A DNA stretch of 64,000 bases from an uncultured Eggerthella sp. (GTDB lineage Bacteria; Actinomycetota; Coriobacteriia; Coriobacteriales; Eggerthellaceae). The position numbers and the translations under genes are program-made. Under the pieces are notes generated by a model. It was not told the origin of the DNA. It searched no databases and was given only the letters and a program-made list of their open reading frames with translations. The DNA lies in assembly GCA_900553605.1 (NCBI GenBank), contig USDX01000001.1:62001-126000 (forward strand), read 5' to 3'. Positions within the stretch are counted from its first letter, which is position 1; each line of letters opens with the position of its first letter. Shown here one piece after another: positions 35,019 to 43,800 of the stretch.

Positions 35019-36473
35019 ATGACGGAATTCCGCTACGATCCGAAATCGCTTCGCGCCGACGAGTTCATCAACGACGCGGAGATTCTCGATTCCATCGCCT
35101 ACGCTGATGCGCATAAAGACGATATCGAGTTGTGCCGCCGTATTCTGGATAAGGCACGTGCAAACCTGCATCCTTCCGCAGATCATGGTGCGGTTATAAC
35201 CCATCGTGAGGCAAGTGTGCTTCTGGCATGCGAAGATCCGCAGATCAATAAGGAAATCAAAGAGCTGGCGCGTCAGATAAAGCTGGCCTATTACGGCAAT
35301 CGCATTGTTCTTTTTGCGCCGCTGTATCTTTCCAACTATTGCGTGAACGGCTGCTTGTATTGCCCGTATCACGCAAAGAATCGGACCATTCCCCGCAGGA
35401 AGCTTACTCAGGAAGAGATTCGCGATGAGGTTATTGCCCTGCAGGATATGGGTCATAAGCGTTTGGCTATCGAGGCAGGCGAAGACCCGAAGCACAACCC
35501 CATCGAATACATTCTGGAAAGCATGGAAACCATCTATTCCATCAAGCATCGAAATGGTGCTATCAGGCGCGTAAACGTGAATATTGCCGCAACCACGGTC
35601 GAAGAGTACCGCATGCTTAAAGAGGCAGAGATCGGCACCTATATTCTGTTCCAGGAAACGTACAACAAAAAGGGTTACCAGGAGTTGCATCCTACGGGCC
35701 CGAAGAGCGATTACGATTGGCATACCGAAGCGATGGACCGCGCCATGGAGGGCGGCATTGACGATGTGGGCCTGGGCGTATTGTTCGGACTGCAGGGGTA
35801 TCGCTACGAGTTTGCTGGCTTGATTATGCATGCTGAGCACCTAGAGGCGGTGCATGGCGTGGGTCCGCATACCATCAGTGTTCCGCGCGTTAAGCCTGCG
35901 ATGGACATCGACCCTGAAGTGTTCGACAACGGCATTCCTGATGAAATGTTCGAGAAGATCATCGCCCTCATTCGCATTACCGTGCCCTATACCGGCATTA
36001 TCATTTCCACGCGTGAGAGCGAACTGGTGCGCGAACATGCTTTGCAGTATGGCGTAAGCCAGATTTCCGGTGGGTCCCGTACCAGTGTTGGCGGCTACAA
36101 CGAGCCGGAGCGCCCGCATGATACCGAGCAGTTTGACGTATCGGATCAGCGCACGCTCGATGAGGTTATCAGCTGGCTGATGGACAATAACCACATACCC
36201 AGCTTCTGCACGGCTTGCTATCGTGCAGGGCGCACAGGCGATAGGTTCATGAGCTTCTGCAAAAACGGTGAGATCCTTAACTACTGCCATCCGAATGCCC
36301 TGATGACGCTCACGGAGTATTTGGCCGATTACGCCACTCCCGAAACCAAGGAAAAGGGTCTTGCCATGGTGAAGCGTGAACTGCTGAACATTCCTAACGA
36401 AAAGACGCGTCTTGTCACCGAGCAGCATGTTGGCGAAATCCTTGCAGGAACAGGAAATGATTTCAGGTTCTAA
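35019..36473 (+). CDS. hydG: [FeFe] hydrogenase maturation radical SAM tyrosine lyase HydG
   Basis: 484 residues, normal length. The radical SAM cluster motif is CVNGCLYC (CxxxCxxC, about residues 108-115). The C-terminal cluster ligands are in FCTACYRAGRTGDRFMSFCK (CxxC then C). HydG cleaves tyrosine to p-cresol and dehydroglycine and makes the CO and CN- ligands of the H-cluster. It is transcribed divergently from hydF across a 232-bp region. The third maturase, HydE, is not in this window and must be encoded elsewhere. Confidence 0.95.
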   Translation: MTEFRYDPKSLRADEFINDAEILDSIAYADAHKDDIELCRRILDKARANLHPSADHGAVITHREASVLLACEDPQINKEIKELARQIKLAYYGNRIVLFAPLYLSNYCVNGCLYCPYHAKNRTIPRRKLTQEEIRDEVIALQDMGHKRLAIEAGEDPKHNPIEYILESMETIYSIKHRNGAIRRVNVNIAATTVEEYRMLKEAEIGTYILFQETYNKKGYQELHPTGPKSDYDWHTEAMDRAMEGGIDDVGLGVLFGLQGYRYEFAGLIMHAEHLEAVHGVGPHTISVPRVKPAMDIDPEVFDNGIPDEMFEKIIALIRITVPYTGIIISTRESELVREHALQYGVSQISGGSRTSVGGYNEPERPHDTEQFDVSDQRTLDEVISWLMDNNHIPSFCTACYRAGRTGDRFMSFCKNGEILNYCHPNALMTLTEYLADYATPETKEKGLAMVKRELLNIPNEKTRLVTEQHVGEILAGTGNDFRF

Positions 36474-36545
36474 AGAGCGATAAGATTATGTGCGGGCCGG
36501 CGATTGTCGACCCGCATTTTTGTTTCATGACGAAAGAGGTGCATC

Positions 36546-37949
36546 ATGCGGGCAACCGAGGAAGACATCGAGGCATTTGTTTCAGAGCAGTGGCCGGCAT
36601 TTTTGACCGACGCTCAACGCTTGATCTCCATTGACAGCTCGCTTGATGCCGAGCATGCGGCACCTGGTGCGCCTTTCGGCCCAGGGCCTCGTGCGGCGCT
36701 TGACGAAGCGCTTGCCATCGCACAGCGCATGGGGTTGGAGCCCCATGATGGAGATGGGTATGCCGGTTTTGCCGATTTGCCAGGCGAAAGCGGGCAACAG
36801 ATTGGCGTTATCGGCCATGTTGATGTGGTCCCTGCTGGGGAGGGTTGGGATTTCGATCCGTTCAGTCTAACTTGCAAGGATGGCGTGCTCATCGGACGCG
36901 GTACTTCCGACGATAAGGCTCCGTTGCTCACAGCGTTGTATGGCTTGAAATTCTGGCTTGATCGCGGTGCGAATCTGCGCCATGGGGTACGTTTCATTTT
37001 CGGCTGCAATGAGGAGTCGGGGATGGGCGATGTCCCTTACTACTTGGAGCACAACGATGCCCCTGATTTCTTGTTCACCCCCGATGCCGATTTCCCCTTG
37101 TGCTATGGCGAGAAAGGGCAATTTGGGGCAACGATTACCTCCGGAACCGTCGAGGGCGTCATTGCCTCTTTTGCAGCAGGAACGGCTCCCAATGCGGTGC
37201 CTGGCATAGCGCGTGCTGTGGTTCGGGTTGAAGCGGAAAGTCTGCCAAAGGCCGATCGTATAGAAGTTTCCCCTTGCGAAGAGGGAACCCTTGTTTCCGC
37301 AACAGGCATTGCGGGGCATGCCTCGCTTCCAGAAGGTACGTTGAATGCCATCGGTATCCTGTGCCGCTATCTTCTTTCTGCTGGTGTGTGCTCTGGTGAA
37401 GAAAATGCATGGTTGCAATTTGCTGCCAGCATGGCTGAATGCACCGATGGGGAAATTGCCGATGTTGCCTGCTCGGATGCCGATTTTGGCAATCTGACTA
37501 GCGTTGTTGGCATGATGAACAAGGTCAATGGCGCTTTTGTCATGACCGAGGACATTCGTTTCCCTGCGGCAATTACCGGCAGCGAACTCAGCACTGCATT
37601 TGAGGCATTGTCACATGCCCAAGGTGCTTCGCTTGCCGTTACCGCATGCAAGGATCCTTTTGTGGTGAACCCCGATACGGCTCCTGTCCGTGCGCTCATG
37701 GATGCGTATTGCTCCACCACGGGCAAACAGGTGCGTCCTTTCACCATGGGAGGCGGCACCTATGCTCGCGAGTTTCCCAATGCCGTAAGCTTTGGTCTCG
37801 CAGAAGAAGGGGCTTATCCTGTGCCGAGTTGGGTAGGGGGCATGCATGCTGCTAATGAGGGAATTGCCGAAGAAGAGCTGAAGCGCGCTTTGCGCATCTA
37901 TATCAGGGCGTTTGGCAACCTCGCGGAAGTGGAAGACCTGCACAAATAA
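36546..37949 (+). CDS. M20-family dipeptidase, PepV/Sapep type
   Basis: 467 residues with the binuclear zinc motif of M20 peptidases: GHVDVVPAGEGWDFDPF, GRGTSDDKAPLL (bridging Asp), CNEESGMGD (catalytic Glu plus ligand Glu), TPDADFP, and a late GGGTYAREF/GGMHAANEG segment. The length and the long lid insert (about residues 180-300) match PepV-like dipeptidases rather than the shorter deacylases. It cleaves dipeptides in the cytosol. AAAGAGGTG precedes the ATG. It starts 72 bp after hydG; there may be read-through, but I see no functional link. Confidence 0.9.
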   Translation: MRATEEDIEAFVSEQWPAFLTDAQRLISIDSSLDAEHAAPGAPFGPGPRAALDEALAIAQRMGLEPHDGDGYAGFADLPGESGQQIGVIGHVDVVPAGEGWDFDPFSLTCKDGVLIGRGTSDDKAPLLTALYGLKFWLDRGANLRHGVRFIFGCNEESGMGDVPYYLEHNDAPDFLFTPDADFPLCYGEKGQFGATITSGTVEGVIASFAAGTAPNAVPGIARAVVRVEAESLPKADRIEVSPCEEGTLVSATGIAGHASLPEGTLNAIGILCRYLLSAGVCSGEENAWLQFAASMAECTDGEIADVACSDADFGNLTSVVGMMNKVNGAFVMTEDIRFPAAITGSELSTAFEALSHAQGASLAVTACKDPFVVNPDTAPVRALMDAYCSTTGKQVRPFTMGGGTYAREFPNAVSFGLAEEGAYPVPSWVGGMHAANEGIAEEELKRALRIYIRAFGNLAEVEDLHK

Positions 37950-38108
37950 GCTTATTGCTTACGACGGAAAACGCCTGGTTGCAGGGATTGGCGGTTGCTC
38001 AAAACGCTTCCGTCAGGCAATTCGCGGCAGCGCCGAAAGCGCAAAATGCTTGAGAAGAAGCGGCGTCTGGTTTTGGCGGGTGTCGCTTCTTTGCATGCCG
38101 ATAGCGGG

Positions 38109-38915
38109 CTAAATGCTTTCGATGCTTATGCTGCGCCAACCTCCTTGGGCGGTTGGCGCGTCGATGGAGGCGTACCCTATGTGGCGGGCGTAGCGATAGG
38201 CTTCAAGGATGCTGTCGCCAATACGGCTTGCGTGATGGGCGTCGGAGCCCACGGTCAGTGGCACACCTGCCCGGAAAAAGCGTTCAAGCAAGGGCTCCTG
38301 CGGATAAAAATCGGCAAAGTCTTTGGTTAAACCTGCAGTGTTGATCTCAACGTGTACTTTACCCTCGCGTGCTGCTTGCGCCATGGAATCGAATAGTGGA
38401 GCAAGGTCGAGCGAAGGTGCGTAGCCGGAAAGGCTGAACAGGCGTGGTAGGTCGGGATGCGCCATGGAATCGAACAGGCCGCTTGTTGCTGCCTTGCACC
38501 ATTCTTCGGCGTAGAGCCGCCAAAGCTCGTTTGCCCCCAGCTCTTCCCAGATGCGCATATCTTCATCCCAGTCGAGTGCCTTTTCCTGAAGGTAGTGGAT
38601 GGATCCAAGAAGGAACGTTGCGTTGCCGCGTGTTTCCGCCAAATCGGTGCTGCAGCCTGGGTACCAGTCCGCTTCCAGACCATGCACAATTTCGAGTTCG
38701 GGAAATTCGCCGCGTACGCTTTCAATTGCGGAAGCGTACTGCTTGAGCTTGCCTTCTTCGACGGAGCAATCGATGAAGTCGGGCCTGCCCCAATGGTCAG
38801 TGCAGGCTATAGTGGTTATTCCCTTCGCTGTGGCTGCATGCATGTTTTCCTGAAAAGTGCTTTTTCCGTCGGAGAACACGGTGTGGGTGTGGCAATCAAC
38901 CAGTTCGATGGGCAT
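38109..38915 (-). CDS. PHP-domain phosphatase, histidinol-phosphatase-like
   Basis: 268 residues with the four PHP motifs: DCHTHTVFSDGK at the N-terminus, TIACTDHWG, GLEADWYPG, LGSIHYL, then AHPDLPRLF and GSDAHHASRIGD at the C-terminus. This is the HisK-type histidinol-phosphatase family, but isolated PHP proteins act on other phosphoesters too, and no his genes are nearby. Convergent with the M20 peptidase and upstream, on the same strand, of nothing else here. It lies 20 bp downstream of the LOG-family gene and may share its transcript. Confidence 0.85.
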   Translation of the reverse strand: MPIELVDCHTHTVFSDGKSTFQENMHAATAKGITTIACTDHWGRPDFIDCSVEEGKLKQYASAIESVRGEFPELEIVHGLEADWYPGCSTDLAETRGNATFLLGSIHYLQEKALDWDEDMRIWEELGANELWRLYAEEWCKAATSGLFDSMAHPDLPRLFSLSGYAPSLDLAPLFDSMAQAAREGKVHVEINTAGLTKDFADFYPQEPLLERFFRAGVPLTVGSDAHHASRIGDSILEAYRYARHIGYASIDAPTAQGGWRSISIESI

Positions 38916-38935
38916 AACGTTCCTTTCGAGGCAGG

Positions 38936-39793
38936 TTATTTCGACTTAATGCCGCTTGTTGCTATGCGGATGGCTTCTTCATGGCTGTCGGTAACGGTGA
39001 ACAAGTCGATGTCGGATTCGCTGATCATGTTCTGCTTAAGCAAGGGGCCCTTGATCCAGCTGACTAGATCTTGCCAGTATTCGGTGCCGAACAGCACGAT
39101 GGGCATGTTCCCGATCTTATGCGTTTGCGCCAGCACCAGCACCTCGAACATCTCGTCAAGCGTGCCAAAGCCGCCAGGGAAGAAGATAGCACCCGAAGAG
39201 TACTTTACGAACATGGTTTTGCGGACGAAGAAGTAGCGGAACTCGATTCCAAGATTAACCCAATCGTTGGTGGTTTCTTCAAAGGGAAGTTCGATGGAAA
39301 GACCTACCGAAGTGCCACCCGCAAGTGCTGCTCCACGGTTTGCCGCTTCCATAATGCCGGGGCCGCCGCCGGTGATAACGGCAATGTCCCGATTGGCAAG
39401 CTTGCCTGCGATTTGCATGGCGTGTTCATAGTAAGGGTCGGTTGGTTCGGTTCGGGCTGATCCGAATATGGATACTGCTGGCCCTAATTTGGCAAGAGCG
39501 TCAAAGCCGTCCACGAACTCGGACTGGATGCGCAGTGTGCGCCAAGGGTCGGCATCGCGCCAATCAGTGCCCGGCTCTTCGCTGATCAGCTTTCCTGTGG
39601 TGCTGTAGCGAGGGACCATCTTTCCGCGTAGGGTTACCGAGCCACGGCGGTAGGGCGTTCCGAGGGGCGAAGTGTCGCCGCCTTGTTTTTCCTCGTCAGT
39701 ATTAAGCGTGCTTGAAAGGTACTTTTCCAAGGCATTTTCGACGGCTGCCTCGGTTGCCTTCCTTGCCTGTTTTTTCGTAATCTTCTTTGCCAT
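38936..39793 (-). CDS. LOG-family nucleotide 5'-monophosphate phosphoribohydrolase
   Basis: 285 residues with a Rossmann fold and the LOG signature PGGFGTLDEMFE (PGGxGTxxE), plus GGGPGIMEAANRGA. The N-terminal ~80 residues are a basic, polar extension (KKITKKQARKATEAA) before the core, longer than in small LOG proteins. The family cleaves the N-glycosidic bond of nucleoside monophosphates (in plants, cytokinin activation). It probably forms a transcription unit with the PHP phosphatase gene 20 bp downstream. Confidence 0.9.
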   Translation of the reverse strand: MAKKITKKQARKATEAAVENALEKYLSSTLNTDEEKQGGDTSPLGTPYRRGSVTLRGKMVPRYSTTGKLISEEPGTDWRDADPWRTLRIQSEFVDGFDALAKLGPAVSIFGSARTEPTDPYYEHAMQIAGKLANRDIAVITGGGPGIMEAANRGAALAGGTSVGLSIELPFEETTNDWVNLGIEFRYFFVRKTMFVKYSSGAIFFPGGFGTLDEMFEVLVLAQTHKIGNMPIVLFGTEYWQDLVSWIKGPLLKQNMISESDIDLFTVTDSHEEAIRIATSGIKSK

Positions 39794-39950
39794 TGCGATC
39801 CCTTCCCCTCGCGCCGATGCGCTCTTTCAGCATACCCGATGAAGCGCTTTAAATGCACCGAGCGGTACCATACTGCTACACTGGCATGAAAGCCGTCGTT
39901 TCATCGGAGGGAAGGTTTGGAGCGGCGGACCGAGGGGGAAGAAGATTACC

Positions 39951-40658
39951 ATGGGAAGCATCGCAGCAGGGGAAGGCAAGACGGCCACAACCCGCTCTAT
40001 GCCTTTGCGCATAGCCATATATTTTGGTGGCATTTTGATTTTGGGTGTAGGCGTTGTCTTGAGTGCGCGAAGCGATTTCGGCGCGCCGGCATTCCAATCG
40101 GTACCGCTGGTGTTCAGCGAAGGCACCCATCTGCTTACCTTGGGGCAATCGTGCATATGCCTGTACTGCATCGATGTCCTTATTCAAGTTCTGGTGTTTC
40201 GAACGTTTAATGCCAAAATCGCTCTTCAGATTCCTTTTGCCTTTGCATTCGGCTGCCTTATCGACCTGTTTGACTTCGTATTAGGCCTTGATTTCTTCTG
40301 GTTTTGTCATGATCCAAACCTGCTAACCAGCTGCATTATGTTCACGATCGGCATTACGCTTATCGGTATAGGGGTAAGCGCCATGGTGGCTATGGATTTC
40401 GTTCTGAACCCCGCCGATGGCTGCACGCAGGCCTTTATGGAAATCACCCATCTTCCCTTCGGCAAGGCGAAGATCATCAACGATGTGCTGCGCTTTTCCA
40501 TCGCATGTGTAATGGCGCTTGCGATGACCGGCCATTTGTTCGGCGTGGGCGTTGGCACGGTTATTTCGATGGTTGCCATTGGCGCTATATGCCAGGTGGT
40601 ATCCGATGGCGCTCGCGGATTCTACCGTCGTGCCTATATCCCCGCGAACGCCGCATGA
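39951..40658 (+). CDS. YczE/YitT-like membrane protein
   Basis: 235 residues, about five to six membrane helices after a polar 18-residue tail. The opening helix IYFGGILILGVGVVLSARSD, followed by FGAPAFQSVPLVFSEG and IDVLIQVLVFR, resembles the YczE/DUF6198 family of integral membrane proteins, and the pattern NPADGCTQAFMEITHLPFGK fits. Function unknown; some relatives are next to regulators or transporters. Divergent from the LOG-family gene. Confidence 0.75.
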   Translation: MGSIAAGEGKTATTRSMPLRIAIYFGGILILGVGVVLSARSDFGAPAFQSVPLVFSEGTHLLTLGQSCICLYCIDVLIQVLVFRTFNAKIALQIPFAFAFGCLIDLFDFVLGLDFFWFCHDPNLLTSCIMFTIGITLIGIGVSAMVAMDFVLNPADGCTQAFMEITHLPFGKAKIINDVLRFSIACVMALAMTGHLFGVGVGTVISMVAIGAICQVVSDGARGFYRRAYIPANAA

Positions 40659-40811
40659 TACTTTGAACCACTTATTTCATGCGTGTTAACTCTTGAAATC
40701 TGCTTTGTTACGTATCGAAACGAAGCCAAAAGCTGCCTGCCTAAGGCGGTACCTTGTTTGCTAGCGAATTATCCCCACCTTTCTTAAAACGAGAAAGGCA
40801 AACGGTTCGCG

Positions 40812-40850
40812 AAAGTCGTTGAGCGGAGAGGACAAGCGCCCAACGGCTTT
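40812..40850 (+). promoter_or_regulatory. Leader hairpin upstream of gltB, possible attenuator
   Basis: Arms 40812-40825 and 40837-40850 pair at 13 of 14 positions (one mismatch, one G/T) with an 11-base loop, followed directly by tttcg. It ends only 26 bases before the gltB ATG. It could be a weak terminator/attenuator or a structure controlling ribosome access. Confidence 0.45.
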
Positions 40851-40876
40851 TCGATTGTGAGAGTGAGAGGTTCAGA

Positions 40877-43800
40877 ATGCAAACACGGAACGTGCCTGCG
40901 CAAAGCGGGCTGTATCGTCCTGAGTTCGAGCATGATGCGTGCGGTATTGGCGCGCTGGCGCATCTGAAAGGTGTGCGCTCGCATCAGATGATCGACGATG
41001 CCCTTTCGGTCCTTGTCAATCTGGAGCATCGCGGTGGTAAGGGTTTGGAGCACAATACGGGCGATGGCGCCGGTATCTTGTTCCAAGTTCCGCACCACTT
41101 CTTCCGCAAGGAAGCGCAGAAGTACGGTCACCTTCTTCCCGATGAAGGCGACTATGGCGTGGCTATGCTCTTTTTCCCCCAAGCCGAGCGTGGCGTAGAG
41201 GTTTCCAAGCGCATTTTCGAAGAAGGTTGTGCGAAGGCTGGTTTGCCCCTGCTGTTTTGGCGCGAGGTTCCCATCGATCCCCACGATTTGGGTTCCACCG
41301 CACGCGCCTGCATGCCTACCATCCTGCAGGCATTCGTAGGTCGCCCCGAAGACGTTGAGCGCGGCGAAGCGTTCGAGCGCCGTCTGTATGTATGCCGCCG
41401 TATGGTGGAAAAGGCTGCCGATGCCGAACATGCGCTGAAGGGCCATATCTTCTACGTATGCTCTTTCAGTGCGCGTACCATTGTGTACAAGGGCATGCTT
41501 GTTGCTACCCAGATGCGCCGTTTCTACCTGGACCTTTCCGATGCAGCGGTGAAGACCGCAATCGCGTTGGTTCATTCGCGCTACTCCACGAACACCACCC
41601 CCTCGTGGGAGCGCGCTCATCCGAATCGTTACATCATCCATAACGGCGAAATCAACACGCTGAAGGGCAACGTGAACTGGATTCGCGCCCGCGAACCAAA
41701 CCTGTACTCGCCGGTTTTGGGCAAGGATTTGGAATCTGTTCTGCCTATCATCAACAAAGAGGGCTCCGACTCTGCCATCCTCGATAATGTGCTCGAGTTC
41801 TTGGTGATGAATGGTCGCGATATGACCCGTGCCGTTTCCATGTTGCTGCCCGAGCCGTGGGACCACAACGAAACGCTCCCCGCTCGTCGTCGTGCCTATG
41901 ACGAATACCAGTCCATGCTCATGGAGCCGTGGGATGGTCCGGCCGCTATCGCCTACACCGATGGCTCCACGTTCGGTGCTGCGCTCGATCGCAACGGCCT
42001 GCGTCCTGCTCGTTACTACGTCACGCGTGACGATCGCTTCCTGCTTTCCTCTGAGGTTGGAACCATCGAAATCGAGCCCTCCAACATCCTTACCGCAGGC
42101 TGTCTTGGTCCTGGTGAAATGGTGGAAATCGATACTACGGCCGATCGTGTTATCTGGAATGACGAGCTGCGTGCCCGCTATGCAAAGGAAAAGCCTTATA
42201 GCGATTGGGTAAAGGAAGAAAAGATCGAGGTTTCCGATCTTGATGCTCCCGCCCAGACCGAAGCAGCGCGCGATGCCGAGGTCCCCATGACCGTACGCAT
42301 GGCTAAGTTGGGCTACCACTGGGATGACGTGGATGAAGTGGTTCGCGCCATGGCTGAAAAGGGCGGTGTGCCCCTGGCTTCCATGGGCATCGATGCTTCC
42401 CTCGCGTGCCTCTCGAAGAAGAACCGTTCCTTCTTCGATTACTTCTATCAGCTGTTCGCCCAGGTAACCAATCCGCCTATCGACGCTTTGCGTGAGAGCC
42501 TGGTTACTTCGAGCGTGCTCTATATTGGCAACCACGGCAATCTTCTGGAAGATTCCCGCACGGCTTGCCAGCTGATTCGCCTCGATGGCCCCATGCTGAC
42601 GAAGGATCAGTTCGATCGCATTTGCGCAGTTGATCGCGTTGGCTTCAAGGCCCAGCGTTTCAGCGCTACGTATCGTCGCGAAGACGGCGAGAACGCCCTG
42701 AAAGAGGCACTGGAAAACTTGGCATGCAGCGTTGAGAAGGCCGTGCGCAACGGGGTAAGTATCATCGTGCTTTCCGACCGCGCCGCAGAAGGCGAGGTCC
42801 CCATTCCTTCGCTCCTGGCAGTTTCTTCTGTTCACAACCACCTTATCCGTGTAGGCGTTCGCACCTTCGCCGACTTCGTGGTTGAGACGGGCGATGCCGT
42901 TTCCGCACACGACTTCGCTGCTTTGGTTGGTTATTCCGCTTCGGGCATCTATCCCTATATGGCCCATGAGTGCATCGCTGATTTGGCGGCAAAGGGCGCT
43001 TTGTCCGTATCTGCCGAAGAGGGCATTGCGAACTACAACAAGGCGGTAACCGCGGGAATTACCTCCATCATGTCGAAGATGGGTATTTCTACGGTTCAGA
43101 GCTACCATTCTGCTCAGATCTTCGAGGCTGTTGGCTTCAAGCAGGAGTTCGTCGATCAGTACTTTGCTGGCACCGTTTCCCGCGTGGGCGGCTTGGGCGT
43201 TGCCGATGTTCAGCGCGAAGAGAACCAGCGCTACGACGACGCGGTAGCTATCCTCAGCACGCCGGCGCCCGAGCAGCTGCCTTCCCTGGGCCTTACCAAG
43301 TGGCGTCCGCAGGGCGGTGAAGAGCATCTTATCGATCCGCAGACTATCTACTTGCTTCAGCATGCTTGCCGTGAGGGCAACTATGAGATGTTCAAGGAAT
43401 ACAGCGATCACCTGCATCAGGAAGGGCGTGCGATTCGCTTGCGCGATCTGCTCGACTTCGTAACCGATCGCACCCCTGTTCCGCTGGAAGAAGTTGAGCC
43501 TGCCGAGAACATTGCCAAGCGTTTCAACACGGGCGCTATGAGCTACGGCTCCATTTCCGAGGAAGCCCACAAGTGCATGGCTATTGCCATGAATCGTCTG
43601 GGCGGCCGTTCGAACTCCGGTGAAGGCGGTGAAGACCCGAAGCGCGAGACTCCGCTGCCCAACGGCGATTCCATGAACTCCGCCATCAAGCAGATTGCTT
43701 CCGGCCGCTTCGGCGTAACGAGCCGCTATCTCTCTTCGGCTATCGAGATCCAGATCAAGATGGCCCAGGGCGCAAAGCCTGGCGAAGGTGGTCACCTGCC

